A stretch of 64,000 nt of DNA from Paenibacillus sp. CAA11 (GCF_003060825.1 NZ_CP028922.1:1412501-1476500), one strand, 5' to 3'; shown: positions 1 to 9,542, counted from the first letter of the stretch. Notes: generated by a model from the sequence alone, not told the origin. Translations and numbers: made by a program.

Positions 1-475
1 TGAGTGGTTTAGTAAACTTTTGCGCCTATTCTTTCGTCTGTGTTAGTGTAGGATTAACATTAATATTGGATAGGTGTGCAGAAGGGCTTTCCTTCCTGAT
101 TATAAAAAAGGAGGGACTTTAGAAATAAAAAGTGTCAAAACGGATGAAAATAGCTATTAAGCACGGGTGAACCGAGGCAGCGGCATGGCGGAAGCCGAAG
201 AAAAGGCTTAACAGCCGAATTTTCGCCTTTGAAGCCATAATTAAGCTTTTGACAAAAGCCGTAAACTCGTAGAAAATCGATACTGGCAATTCATTCACTC
301 TGGCTAAAAGTGCATTCAAAAAAGTTCGAGGGTCAGGCGAAAAGCTGCGCTTTTCGCGAATAAGAACAAAAGTCAGAAAGAAAAATGAGAAAAAGACAGA
401 GAAAAAGAAAATTTAGAGAGAGAAAGAAAAGCAGTATATTTCATGAGGGTTAAAAAAAGGGGGTACCAGAGTATC
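1..475. other. Non-coding stretch upstream of glycosyltransferase gene
   Basis: No credible gene is seen. The last 90 bases are very A/G-rich. A hairpin with a 9-bp perfect stem (GCGAAAAGC at 337-345, GCTTTTCGC at 349-357) lies about 120 bases before the downstream start codon. It is not followed by a T-run, so it looks like a leader structure rather than a terminator. I could not assign the stretch to a known riboswitch class. Confidence 0.4.
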
Positions 476-1714
476 ATGCTCGATGCGATTATGATTTCGC
501 TTCAGATAATTCTGGCAGTGATCGCAGTGTATCAATTTGTATTTTCTTTGTTCGGCATGTATATAAAGAAACATAAAAAACAGCATGCACCGACCAAATC
601 GTTCGCCATTCTGGTTGCGGCCCACAACGAGGAAGCTGTTGTAGGGGCGCTGATGGAGAACTTAAAGGAACTTAGGTATCCGAAAGAGTTGTACGATGTG
701 TTTGTCATTTGCGATAACTGTACCGACCGCACGGCCGAAATTGTTCGCAGCTACGGCATGAATGCTTGTGTGCGAACCAATCCGAACCAGCGCGGTAAAG
801 GGTATGCGATTGAATGGATGCTTAAAGAGCTGTGGGATATGCCGCGTCAATATGACGGTGTAGTGATGTTCGATGCTGACAATCTTGCTCATCCGGACTT
901 CCTGCAGGAAATGAACAACGATCTTTGTAACGGAGCCCGCGTTATTCAGGGCTATATAGACACCAAGAACCCTGAGGATTCTTGGGTGACGGCAGCTTAC
1001 GGTATTTCTTACTGGTATGTCAATCGTCTGTGGCAGCTGTCCAGACATAATTTGGGCATGGCTAACTTTCTTGGCGGAACGGGCATGTGTTTTGAGGCCC
1101 AGCTCCTCAAAGAGATTGGCTGGGGTGCAACAAGCCTTGTAGAGGACTTGGAGTTTACGATGCGTTGTGTTAATCGCGGCGTGTATCCAGTCTTTAACTA
1201 TAACGCGAGGTTGTTCGATGAGAAGCCGTTGTCCTTCAAAGCATCTGCACGCCAGCGGCTGCGCTGGATGCAGGGACACTTTACGGTTGCGCGCCGTTAT
1301 TTCTTCCCTCTGCTTTGGAAGAGCTTGAAAGAGAGAAGCCTTGTGAAGCTGGATATGGCTTTGTACGCAGTCAATGTGTACATCGTGCTTATCACCTTCC
1401 TGCTTACGGCGATTGTATGGGCTGATCAATCTTTGTTCAATGGGCCGCATTTCTCGACCCTGTACGCGCATTTGCCTATGTGGGTATCGTTTTTAGCCAT
1501 CGGTGCCAATGTGGTAACCTTCTTGTTGGCCATGGCACTGGAGAAAGTCACGTATAAGAAGGTCTACTGGTATCTTGTGCTGTTCCCAATTTACCTGATC
1601 TCCTGGTGGCCAATTACTTTCTACGCGTTCTTTACTCAGAACAACAAGCAGTGGAGTCACACGCAGCATACCCGTGTAGTAAGACTCGAAGAGGTCCAAA
1701 GCAAACAAGGATAA
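476..1714 (+). CDS. Membrane-anchored family 2 glycosyltransferase
   Basis: 412-residue processive-type glycosyltransferase (GT-A fold, family 2). It likely polymerises or transfers a sugar from a nucleotide-sugar donor at the cytoplasmic face of the membrane. Visible motifs: one N-terminal membrane helix, the nucleotide-binding start LVAAHNEEAVV, DNCTDRT, the metal-binding FDADN, the catalytic-base region EDLEFTMRC, and QRLRWMQGH, which matches the QxxRW acceptor motif. Two or three further membrane helices follow near residues 290-390. I chose ATG 476 because an AAGGGGG sequence lies about 12 bases upstream; ATG 443 adds eleven basic residues and has no clear ribosome-binding site. The acceptor cannot be told from sequence. 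The gene is monocistronic, with a terminator just after it. Confidence 0.8.
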   Translation: MLDAIMISLQIILAVIAVYQFVFSLFGMYIKKHKKQHAPTKSFAILVAAHNEEAVVGALMENLKELRYPKELYDVFVICDNCTDRTAEIVRSYGMNACVRTNPNQRGKGYAIEWMLKELWDMPRQYDGVVMFDADNLAHPDFLQEMNNDLCNGARVIQGYIDTKNPEDSWVTAAYGISYWYVNRLWQLSRHNLGMANFLGGTGMCFEAQLLKEIGWGATSLVEDLEFTMRCVNRGVYPVFNYNARLFDEKPLSFKASARQRLRWMQGHFTVARRYFFPLLWKSLKERSLVKLDMALYAVNVYIVLITFLLTAIVWADQSLFNGPHFSTLYAHLPMWVSFLAIGANVVTFLLAMALEKVTYKKVYWYLVLFPIYLISWWPITFYAFFTQNNKQWSHTQHTRVVRLEEVQSKQG

Positions 1715-1727
1715 ACAGAAAATGAAT

Positions 1728-1756
1728 AAAGCCTCTGTCTATTGACAGGGGCTTTC
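1728..1756 (+). terminator. Terminator of the glycosyltransferase gene
   Basis: A 12-bp stem (AAAGCCTCTGTC with GACAGGGGCTTT, one G-T pair) has a 4-base loop. The following T-rich tract is short. The 3' arm overlaps the -35 box of the next promoter. Confidence 0.65.
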
Positions 1757-1771
1757 TACTTGTGTTATATT
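1742..1771 (+). promoter_or_regulatory. SigA promoter of infC-rpmI-rplT
   Basis: A perfect -35 box TTGACA (1742-1747) is separated by 18 bases from TATATT (1766-1771). The -10 box carries an extended TGt just upstream. The -35 lies inside the loop and 3' arm of the preceding terminator hairpin. Confidence 0.75.
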
Positions 1772-1784
1772 AATAAAAGTGTTG

Positions 1785-1991
1785 CGAACATATGGATTGC
1801 AAGCAGAGGCAGATAGCTTCTCACCTGACCGACTCTAGTGTTGGCTGGTATTGATCCGTTAATTTATGAATGCATTGTTCATGAACTTTGACGATCAATT
1901 TGGGATGCGGGTGTCTGACTCGCATCCCTTTTATTTTTTAACTAATCATCAGGACCGCACTTGCGCGGTAAACCCTTGGAGGTGGAGAGTT
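1785..1991 (+). promoter_or_regulatory. L20-type ribosomal protein leader with attenuator
   Basis: The 5' leader before infC matches the Firmicute L20 leader: the GCAAGCAGAGGC and CTTCTCACCTGACCG elements near 1798-1832 are characteristic. An intrinsic terminator follows: GGGATGCG (1902-1909) pairs with CGCATCCC (1921-1928) and runs into T4ATTTTTT. In the known mechanism, excess L20 protein binds a tRNA-like fold and favours early termination, so the product of rplT in this operon limits its own transcription. Assignment rests on sequence memory of the family, not on an alignment. Confidence 0.8.
1902..1939 (+). terminator. Attenuator terminator inside L20 leader
   Basis: An 8-bp perfect GC-rich stem with an 11-base loop and a T-rich tail. 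It is placed before infC, so it acts as a regulated terminator, not as an operon end. Confidence 0.8.
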
Positions 1992-2501
1992 ATCAGTAAG
2001 GAACATTTGATCAATGATGAAATACGGGCCAGAGAAGTACGCCTGGTTGGTGCTGAAGGTGAGCAAATTGGAATTAAGCCGATTCGCGAAGCGCTGCAGA
2101 TGGCTATCGATCTGAATCTGGATTTGGTGAACGTGGCGCCGACAGCTAAGCCGCCGGTGTGCCGGATTATGGACTATGGCAAGTTCCGTTACGAGCAGCA
2201 GAAGAAAGAGAAGGAAGCCCGTAAGAATCAGAAAATCGTGGACATCAAGGAAGTTTGGTTCCGTGCCAACATTGAGGAACACGACTTTCAAACGAAGCTG
2301 CGTAATGTGATCAAATTCTTAAACGAAGGCGATAAAGTGAAATGTTCTGTCCGCTTCCGCGGACGGGAAATTACGCATGCCGATATCGGCCAAAAGATCT
2401 TGGAGCGCGTGAAGACTGAAGTTGCTGAACTTTGCAGCGTCGAACGCCAGCCTAAATTGGAAGGCCGCAGCATGATTATGATCCTGGCTCCAAAAAATTA
2501 A
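1992..2501 (+). CDS. infC: Translation initiation factor IF-3
   Basis: 169-residue IF-3. It binds the 30S subunit, blocks premature 50S joining and checks start-codon/initiator-tRNA pairing. The protein aligns well with Bacillus IF-3: ISKEHLINDEIRAREVRLV at the start, CRIMDYGKFRYEQQKKEKEA in the linker and the C-terminal domain ending LAPKN. No ATG, GTG or TTG stands at the family's start. Instead an ATC (1992-1994) lies 7 bases after a strong GGAGGTG (1978-1984). Rare ATT-type starts are known for infC and give self-control through IF-3 proofreading; here ATC seems to fill that role. A longer in-frame ORF begins at 1866 but runs through the attenuator and is not credible. First gene of the infC-rpmI-rplT operon. 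Confidence 0.93.
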   Translation: MSKEHLINDEIRAREVRLVGAEGEQIGIKPIREALQMAIDLNLDLVNVAPTAKPPVCRIMDYGKFRYEQQKKEKEARKNQKIVDIKEVWFRANIEEHDFQTKLRNVIKFLNEGDKVKCSVRFRGREITHADIGQKILERVKTEVAELCSVERQPKLEGRSMIMILAPKN

Positions 2502-2534
2502 GCATAAGCTTACAAACTATAAGGGGGAAGTTCA

Positions 2535-2735
2535 ATGCCTAAAATGAAAACGCACAGCAGCCTGAAAGGCCGCTTCAAAATTACGGGAACTGGTAAAGTA
2601 AGACGTTACAAAGCTAACAGAAATCACCTGTTGTCCCATAAATCCAAACGTGCGAAACGCGTTCTGGCTAACAGCCCGGTTGCATATTCCGGTGACGTAA
2701 GCCGCTTGAAACAAGGCTTGGCTAATCTGAAGTAG
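2535..2735 (+). CDS. rpmI: 50S ribosomal protein L35
   Basis: 66-residue L35, a small very basic protein of the large subunit. The start MPKMKTHSSLKGRFKITGTGK and the basic stretch KVRRYKANRNHLLSHKSKRAKR match the family, and the length is normal. AAGGGGGAAG precedes the ATG. It sits 33 bases after infC and 33 before rplT, in the conserved operon order, and shares their L20-leader control. Confidence 0.96.
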   Translation: MPKMKTHSSLKGRFKITGTGKVRRYKANRNHLLSHKSKRAKRVLANSPVAYSGDVSRLKQGLANLK

Positions 2736-2768
2736 TAACTACACAACTTACCTGGGAGGTCTATTGAT

Positions 2769-3128
2769 ATGGCAAGAGTAAAAGGCGGATTCGTCGTTCG
2801 TCGTCGTCATAAAAAAGTATTGAAGCTTGCAAAAGGTTACTTTGGTTCTAAACACCGCATTTTCAAAACAGCTAACGAGCAGGTTATGAAGTCCTTGCTG
2901 TATGCATACCGTGACCGCCGTACGAAAAAACGCGATTTCCGCAGACTGTGGATCGTGCGTATTAACGCGGCTGCTCGTATGAACGGTTTGTCTTACAGCA
3001 AGCTGATGCATGGCTTGAAGCTGGCTGAAGTGAACATTAACCGTAAGATGCTTGCTGATCTGGCTGTTAATGACATCAATGCGTTCAATTCTTTGGCTAC
3101 TGTAGCTAAAGAGAAAATTAACGCTTAA
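2769..3128 (+). CDS. rplT: 50S ribosomal protein L20
   Basis: 119-residue L20, which binds 23S rRNA early in 50S assembly and represses its own operon by binding the leader. The N-terminal basic extension [20 protein letters not shown] and the globular part with [20 protein letters not shown] match the family; the length is standard. TGGGAGG precedes the ATG. Last gene of the operon, followed directly by a strong terminator. Confidence 0.97.
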   Translation: MARVKGGFVVRRRHKKVLKLAKGYFGSKHRIFKTANEQVMKSLLYAYRDRRTKKRDFRRLWIVRINAAARMNGLSYSKLMHGLKLAEVNINRKMLADLAVNDINAFNSLATVAKEKINA

Positions 3129-3143
3129 TTTCAATTTACACGT

Positions 3144-3170
3144 AAAGGCGTCCCAATTGGGACGCCTTTT
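3144..3170 (+). terminator. Terminator after rplT
   Basis: A perfect palindrome (AAAGGCGTCCC, AATT centre, GGGACGCCTTTT) followed by a T-rich tail. It closes the ribosomal operon. Confidence 0.9.
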
Positions 3171-3252
3171 GTTTATTAGGGATAAACATCCAAGCGGAAC
3201 CTTTGATCCAAGCATACCCTAAAAGGGGAAGACACTTGGAGGAGGGATTCAT

Positions 3253-3582
3253 GTGAGCGCTGGAACGGTGAAGAAAGAAGCTAAACAGCTGATTGGAAAG
3301 CATGTTGTGGCTTATAAAAAGGACGGCAGCGTTGTAAGCGGGAAGCTGCTGAAGATCAATGGGAACCGTCTGTATATGCAGCCTGAGTCTGGCAAAAAAG
3401 TAAGGACTAAAGCCATTATCCCCTTGGTATTGTTCGATCTGCTGGCCATAGGAACAGCTCCATACGGTTATTCGAACTATGGCTATGGCTATGCCCAGCC
3501 GGGATATGGCGGGTATAACTATGCATATGGAAACTATGGATCTTCCGGTTACCCTGGATATCCGCCTGGATATTTCTTCTAA
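3253..3582 (+). CDS. LSm-like small protein with Tyr/Gly-rich tail
   Basis: 109 residues, GTG start 7 bases after GGAGG. Residues 12-50 (LIGKHVVAYKKDGSVVSGKL and on) have the short-strand pattern of an LSm/Hfq-like barrel. A hydrophobic stretch IIPLVLFDLLAIG follows. The last 40 residues are a low-complexity tail of YGY, GYG and PGY units that is likely disordered or sticky. No catalytic motif is visible. A spore-coat or surface role would fit the tail; RNA binding would fit the head. Both are inference. The stop codon overlaps the stop of the convergent GNAT gene, with no terminator between them. Confidence 0.7.
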   Translation: MSAGTVKKEAKQLIGKHVVAYKKDGSVVSGKLLKINGNRLYMQPESGKKVRTKAIIPLVLFDLLAIGTAPYGYSNYGYGYAQPGYGGYNYAYGNYGSSGYPGYPPGYFF

Positions 3583-4031
3583 AGCGGCATAAGCTGCTTC
3601 TCCATTTCGTAACAGCCGCTTTTGGGAATGAAGCGAATCGTCACATAACCAAGACGGTTGTAGAACAAGTGGGCGCGGGGATTTCCCCCGTCCACCATTA
3701 CCCTTGCTCGCTTGGCTCCTCGGGAGAGGGCAAAGGACTCGGCATGAGCCATAAGGGTTTTGCCGTACCGTCTGTGTTGCTGTCGTCTTGTGACGGCAAG
3801 CATATCGATGTAAAGTAGATCTCCATGCATGATGAAGTGGACAAAGGCCAACGGATCTGATTCATAGTCTGGACTTGCCACTAGGGTAACCCCACGCTTC
3901 AGCCGTTCAGGAAGCTCCTGACGAATAACGGAAAGCTCGCTTGGGGAAAGCTGAGAGTAGGGGACAAGCTCTTCTTCAATCAAGTTATAAATTACAGGAT
4001 CATCCTGTTTGGGTCTGCGGTAGCGAATCAA
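3579..4031 (-). CDS. GNAT-family N-acetyltransferase
   Basis: 150-residue acetyltransferase of unknown substrate. The acetyl-CoA binding motif A is seen as RRQHRRYGKTLMAHAESFA (an R/Q-x-x-R/Y-G-K/L pattern). It is followed by GNPRAHLFYNRLGYVTI, the usual motif B end in which the Tyr often acts as general acid. I chose the TTG at 4031 because GGAGG lies 7 bases before it; an upstream ATG would add 28 residues unlike the family. The gene is convergent with the LSm-like gene, and their stop codons share bases 3580-3581. Confidence 0.8.
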   Translation of the reverse strand: MIRYRRPKQDDPVIYNLIEEELVPYSQLSPSELSVIRQELPERLKRGVTLVASPDYESDPLAFVHFIMHGDLLYIDMLAVTRRQQHRRYGKTLMAHAESFALSRGAKRARVMVDGGNPRAHLFYNRLGYVTIRFIPKSGCYEMEKQLMPL

Positions 4032-4180
4032 TGCTACTCCTCCTCGCCAGAAATACATAGATTGGGAGAGGTGATATCCCGCACAGAAGCTCACCCAAAG
4101 ACTGTACGAGGACATTCGCCTTTGTTATCCTATGTGATCAGGGGGAGAAGGGTGCGTGAATAAATCATTTTTTAAAAGTA

Positions 4181-4209
4181 TTGACTAAGCGTGTGAGGAA
4201 TCATATAAT
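4181..4209 (+). promoter_or_regulatory. SigA promoter of ilvBHC
   Basis: TTGACT (4181-4186), 17-base spacer, TATAAT (4204-4209). An exact tandem repeat AACATTTT-AACATTTT (4217-4232) starts at the expected transcript start. Confidence 0.85.
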
Positions 4210-4239
4210 GTTCCTAAACATTTTAACATTTTAACGCTA

Positions 4240-4590
4240 TAAACCAATGGCTATGAAGAGGACGAAGGTTTAAGGGCTCTATGCTCAGAGAGTGATGGAT
4301 TAGCTGAGACCATCACCATTATCCCTTATTCGCGAGCTCACCTTGGAGCTGTTTCCCTGAAAGGCAATTCTTATGTACCTGAGGCTAACCCGCGGTGATG
4401 CCCAAGAAGAATTGGTAATTAGGGGGAATCGCATGGTTCACGTTACGAACTACGGGTAACTTTGACTTTACCCGGCAAGGCTTGGCACTGTGAGGTGCCT
4501 TGCGAATTTGGGTGGTACCACGGAAGCTAAACCTTTCGTCCCTCGTAAGCGTCATGAACGCTTACCTGAGGGACGAAAGGTTTTTTTGTT
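4240..4590 (+). promoter_or_regulatory. Leucine T-box leader of ilvB operon
   Basis: A T-box tRNA-sensing leader. The T-box sequence GGGTGGTACCACGG is at 4510-4523. Uncharged tRNA pairs with the specifier and the T-box bulge to stop terminator formation. The specifier is read as CTC (Leu) at 4337-4339, because the context CTC-ACC-TTGGAGCTG lines up exactly with ACC-CCT-TTGGAGCTG in the thrS leader of this window. The terminator spans 4529-4587: AAACCTTTCGTCCCTC pairs with GAGGGACGAAAGGTTT, then T7. Leucine starvation should therefore turn on ilvBHC. Confidence 0.93.
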
Positions 4591-4644
4591 GAATTAGAAA
4601 GCTAAATGAACATTAAAATGAATATTCGAGAAGGAGGATGACTG

Positions 4645-6390
4645 ATGAGCGCGCAAATACCAGCCATGAAGTCTACTAAAGAATTACGTGAGAAATGGAT
4701 GGAACCGGAAGTGATTTCCGGTTCGGAAATTCTGCTCCGAAGCTTGCTGCTTGAAGGTGTGGAATGCGTCTTTGGCTATCCGGGCGGAGCTGTGCTTTAC
4801 ATTTATGATGCGCTGTACGGATTTAACGATTTCCATCACCTGTTAACCCGTCATGAGCAGGGAGCTATACATGCTGCAGACGGTTATGCACGGGCCAGCG
4901 GCAAGGTGGGCGTCTGTATCGCCACCTCGGGACCGGGGGCAACGAACCTGGTTACGGGAATTGCTACAGCCTACATGGACTCGGTCCCGCTGGTCGTCAT
5001 CACAGGCAATGTAGCCACTACACTCATTGGAACGGATGCATTCCAAGAAGCTGACATCACCGGCATTACGATGCCGATTACGAAGCACAGCTATTTGGTC
5101 CGGAATGTAGAGGATCTGCCGCGTATTATTCATGAAGCTTTTCATATAGCAAACACAGGAAGAAAAGGTCCGGTACTAATTGACATTCCTAAGGATGTCT
5201 CGGCAGCGAAGACGATGTTCCATCCCGGTGAGGCCATGAACCTGCGGGGGTATAATCCAACGATTACGCCGAATCGCCTGCAATTAGACAAGCTGGCTGC
5301 GGCGATTGCCGAAGCTGAGCGCCCAGTAATTATTGCGGGAGGCGGAGTTATATATTCCGGAGGACATGAAGCGCTGCTCGAATTCGTAGAGCGGACGGAG
5401 ATACCGATTACAACGACCTTACTGGGTCTGGGGGCATTCCCGAGCGGAAACAGCTTGTGGATGGGAATGCCGGGGATGCATGGCACTTACACAGCAAACC
5501 ATGCGATCCAGCAATCGGATTTACTGATCAATATCGGTGCAAGATTTGACGACCGGGTCACCGGGGCGCTGGATGGCTTTGCACCTAAGGCCAAAATCGT
5601 CCACATCGATATCGATCCTGCCGAGATCGGCAAGAATGTCAAGGCCGACATCCCGATTGTAGGTGATGCGAAGACCGTGCTTGAACAGATGAACGGACTG
5701 GTGAAGCGTGCGAGTAAAGCCGACGCTTGGCGGGATCAGATCCGCAAGTGGAAAGCGGAGAAGCCGCTGAAGTACGTGGATTCCAATGAGGTATTGAAGC
5801 CGCAATGGGTCATTCAAATGCTGAATGATATGACCCATGGTCAGGCCATTGTTACCACAGACGTTGGCCAGCATCAAATGTGGACGGCTCAGTATTACAA
5901 GTTTAATCAGCCACGTTCCTGGATTACGTCTGGTGGCCTCGGTACGATGGGCTTTGGATTTCCTTCAGCAATCGGGGCGCAAATGGCTCAGCCGGATCGT
6001 CTAGTTATCTCGATTAACGGGGACGGCGGCATGCAGATGTGTTCACAGGAGCTTGCGATTTGCGCTATTAACAAAATCCCGGTAAAGATCGTAGTCCTCA
6101 ACAACCAGGTGCTTGGGATGGTAAGACAGTGGCAGGAGCTGATCTATGAGAACCGCTACAGTCACATCGACCTGGCTGGAAGCCCTGATTTTGTTAAGTT
6201 GGCTGAAGCCTATGGAGTAAAGGGGCTTCGCGCGACAAACAAGGAGGATGCCCAGAAGGTATGGCAGGAGGCTATGGAGACTCCGGGGCCGGTTCTTGTG
6301 GAATTTGTCGTTCACAAAGGGGAAAATGTATATCCGATGGTTACCCAGGGGTCCCCTATCGATCAAATGCTGATGGGAGACTGTGAATAA
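4645..6390 (+). CDS. ilvB: Acetolactate synthase large (catalytic) subunit
   Basis: 581-residue thiamine-diphosphate enzyme (AHAS). It joins two pyruvates to 2-acetolactate, or pyruvate and 2-oxobutyrate to acetohydroxybutyrate, the first common step of Val/Leu/Ile synthesis. Seen: the catalytic Glu in TRHEQGAIHAADGYARASG, the FAD/middle domain, and the ThDP/Mg motif GDGGMQMCSQEL ending in NNQVLGMVRQWQ. AGGAGGATGACTG precedes the ATG. The stop overlaps the ilvH start by one base, so the two subunits are translationally coupled. Confidence 0.97.
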   Translation: MSAQIPAMKSTKELREKWMEPEVISGSEILLRSLLLEGVECVFGYPGGAVLYIYDALYGFNDFHHLLTRHEQGAIHAADGYARASGKVGVCIATSGPGATNLVTGIATAYMDSVPLVVITGNVATTLIGTDAFQEADITGITMPITKHSYLVRNVEDLPRIIHEAFHIANTGRKGPVLIDIPKDVSAAKTMFHPGEAMNLRGYNPTITPNRLQLDKLAAAIAEAERPVIIAGGGVIYSGGHEALLEFVERTEIPITTTLLGLGAFPSGNSLWMGMPGMHGTYTANHAIQQSDLLINIGARFDDRVTGALDGFAPKAKIVHIDIDPAEIGKNVKADIPIVGDAKTVLEQMNGLVKRASKADAWRDQIRKWKAEKPLKYVDSNEVLKPQWVIQMLNDMTHGQAIVTTDVGQHQMWTAQYYKFNQPRSWITSGGLGTMGFGFPSAIGAQMAQPDRLVISINGDGGMQMCSQELAICAINKIPVKIVVLNNQVLGMVRQWQELIYENRYSHIDLAGSPDFVKLAEAYGVKGLRATNKEDAQKVWQEAMETPGPVLVEFVVHKGENVYPMVTQGSPIDQMLMGDCE

Positions 6391-6878
6391 TGATGAAGAA
6401 CTTTGCAATTGCTGTACTGGTCAATGACCAGCCAGGTGTACTTCAACGGGTGTCTGGACTGTTTGGACGGCGAGGTTTTAATATCGAGAGCATTACGGTT
6501 GGACAGTCGGAAGAAGCTGGATTGTCACGCATGGTTATTGTCACCAAAGGTGATGAGAACACACTAGAGCAGATTGAGAAGCAGCTATATAAGCTGATCG
6601 ATGTCATTAAAGTCATTAATCTGAGTGCGAAGCCAATGGTGTCAAGGGAACTGGCCCTTATTAAGGTAAAAGCGGAGCCGCCAGAGCGTCCGGAGATTAT
6701 GGGGCTTGTTGAAACATTCCGAGCCGCCGTAGTGGACATCGGTACACACAGCCTAATGGTACAGGTCGTAGGGGATACCGAGAAAATCGATGCTATGATC
6801 GAACTGCTCAAGCCATACGGTATTCGTGAATTATCACGCACCGGAGTCACTGCAATGACTCGGGGAAATGCATCGTAG
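6390..6878 (+). CDS. ilvH: Acetolactate synthase small (regulatory) subunit
   Basis: 162-residue regulatory partner of IlvB that gives valine feedback control. The N-terminal ACT domain is clear (FAIAVLVNDQPGVLQRVSGL, then FNIESITVG), followed by the C-terminal small-subunit domain. The length is typical. Two tandem ATGs (6390, 6393) exist; the first overlaps the ilvB stop. A 176-base gap with an imperfect hairpin (CCCGCGCTC/GAGCGGG near 6909-6931) separates it from ilvC. Confidence 0.96.
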   Translation: MMKNFAIAVLVNDQPGVLQRVSGLFGRRGFNIESITVGQSEEAGLSRMVIVTKGDENTLEQIEKQLYKLIDVIKVINLSAKPMVSRELALIKVKAEPPERPEIMGLVETFRAAVVDIGTHSLMVQVVGDTEKIDAMIELLKPYGIRELSRTGVTAMTRGNAS

Positions 6879-6952
6879 GCAGTTTCTTCTAACTATATGC
6901 AGCAAGTTCCCGCGCTCCTTATGAGCGGGAATTTGAACAGATCTCGATTTAA

Positions 6953-8047
<1,095 letters not shown>

Positions 8048-8088
8048 TTCAGGTCTATAACAGAACTGAAGGAATAAGTTAACAAAGG

Positions 8089-8123
8089 AGCAGGGGGGCG
8101 AGAATGTGCCTCCTGCTTTTTTT
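8089..8123 (+). terminator. Terminator after ilvC
   Basis: AGCAGGGGGGC pairs with GCCTCCTGCT (one bulge, one wobble), followed by seven T. It separates leuB from the ilvBHC transcript. Confidence 0.85.
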
Positions 8124-8237
8124 GTGAGTATATAGGTACAACCTATTAAGTTAATAGATTCTATATCTTGGTCTTCTAAGGCACAGGTGTGATACAACAG
8201 AGGGAGAGGTATTTTCGTGAGAGGAGCTGTATCTAAT

Positions 8238-9323
8238 ATGTCAGAAGTAAAAAAAATAGCGGTCATCGCTGGAGATGGCATCGGACCAGAGGTTGTAGCA
8301 GAAGCGGAGAAGGTGCTTAAGAAAACGGAGGAACTGTTCGGCTATCAATTTGAGACAGAGCATGCCTTGTTCGGAGGAATCGCTATAGATCAGAAGGGAA
8401 CGCCGCTTCCTGAGGAGACTCTTGATGTATGTCAACGTGCAGATGCCGTTCTGCTCGGAGCCGTAGGCGGCCCAAAATGGGACAGCAATCCGAAGGAGCT
8501 TCGTCCCGAAACCGGACTGCTTGGCATTCGCAAAGCGCTCGGCCTGTTCTCTAACCTGCGACCCGCGGTTGTATTCGATTGCTTGAAGGACGCATCAACG
8601 CTGAAGCCTGAAGTCTTGGAAGGTACGGATTTGATGGTAGTTCGTGAGCTTACGGGAGGCATCTACTTCGGAGAAAAATACCGCCGGGATACGGATCAAG
8701 GACAAGAAGCGGTCGATACTTGTGCTTATAACGTAAATGAAGTAGAGCGCATTGTTCGCCAAGCATTCGAGATTGCTCAGAAGCGCCGCAAGAAACTCGC
8801 TTCGGTGGATAAAGCCAATGTGCTTGAAACTTCGCGGCTATGGCGTGAAGTTGTAAACCGTGTGGCTCCGGAGTATCCCGATGTTGAGCTTGAACATGTG
8901 CTTGTGGACAACTGCGCGATGCAGCTACTGCGCCGGCCAAGCAGCTTCGATGTAATTGTTACCGAGAATATGTTCGGCGACATCTTGAGTGATGAAGCGG
9001 CCATGCTGACAGGCTCCATCGGGATGCTGGCCTCCGCTTCGCTTGGAGAAGGCAGCTTCGGTCTGTACGAGCCTGTTCATGGTTCGGCTCCAGACATCGC
9101 CGGTCAGAACAAGGCGAATCCGATTGCCACGATCTTATCTGTGGCACTCATGTTCCGTCTCACCTTCGGCTATGCAGAAGCAGCTGACGCTATTGAAGCA
9201 GCAGTCGCTGAGGTGCTGAACGCCGGGCATCGGACAGGGGATATTGCTACAGACCCGGCGCGTGCACTAAGCACAACAGAGATGGGTGATTTGATCGTAG
9301 CGGCAATGAAGAAGGGCGCTTAA
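8238..9323 (+). CDS. leuB: 3-Isopropylmalate dehydrogenase
   Basis: 361-residue NAD-dependent decarboxylating dehydrogenase of leucine synthesis. Seen: [16 protein letters not shown] at the start, [13 protein letters not shown] (substrate-binding Tyr region), the Mg-binding [14 protein letters not shown] and the NAD loop [18 protein letters not shown] 8238 gives the family's usual start ([14 protein letters not shown]); a GTG at 8217 with GAGAGG seven bases upstream would add seven residues and is possible. It stands alone between two terminators; leuA, leuC and leuD are not nearby. Confidence 0.95.
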   Translation: MSEVKKIAVIAGDGIGPEVVAEAEKVLKKTEELFGYQFETEHALFGGIAIDQKGTPLPEETLDVCQRADAVLLGAVGGPKWDSNPKELRPETGLLGIRKALGLFSNLRPAVVFDCLKDASTLKPEVLEGTDLMVVRELTGGIYFGEKYRRDTDQGQEAVDTCAYNVNEVERIVRQAFEIAQKRRKKLASVDKANVLETSRLWREVVNRVAPEYPDVELEHVLVDNCAMQLLRRPSSFDVIVTENMFGDILSDEAAMLTGSIGMLASASLGEGSFGLYEPVHGSAPDIAGQNKANPIATILSVALMFRLTFGYAEAADAIEAAVAEVLNAGHRTGDIATDPARALSTTEMGDLIVAAMKKGA

Positions 9324-9360
9324 GCTAAGAACTATACGCTTCGCGGACCAGTGGAAATAA

Positions 9361-9400
9361 AATTGGACTAACAGCTGTCATAGCCGTTAGTTCAATTTTT
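9361..9400 (+). terminator. Terminator after leuB
   Basis: AATTGGACTAAC pairs with GTTAGTTCAATT (one wobble), with a T5 tail. Confidence 0.85.
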
Positions 9401-9513
9401 GATTTATCTGCGTACTGATAATAGATTTTTCTAATAATAGGAAACCGACATACATAACATTCCATGTCCATAAAAAGGGTGTGCCCCTTAAGTTTTAATA
9501 AAACACGAGCAAA

Positions 9514-9542
9514 TTGACTTTACCAAATCCCGATGATACCAT
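9514..9542 (+). promoter_or_regulatory. Probable SigA promoter of peroxiredoxin gene
   Basis: TTGACT (9514-9519), 17-base spacer, TACCAT (9537-9542) with an extended TGa. The 232 bases between the leuB terminator and the peroxiredoxin start otherwise hold only a short GGG/CCC hairpin near 9478-9487. I see no good PerR box. Confidence 0.5.

Noticed and set aside
1..442. Known riboswitch (c-di-AMP or c-di-GMP) upstream of the glycosyltransferase
   Set aside because: Some GGGTGAACC-like bases occur near 164-172, but the rest of either consensus is absent.
1866..1991. 42-codon N-terminal extension of infC from ATG 1866
   Set aside because: It reads through the L20 attenuator terminator, has no ribosome-binding site and adds residues not found in IF-3.
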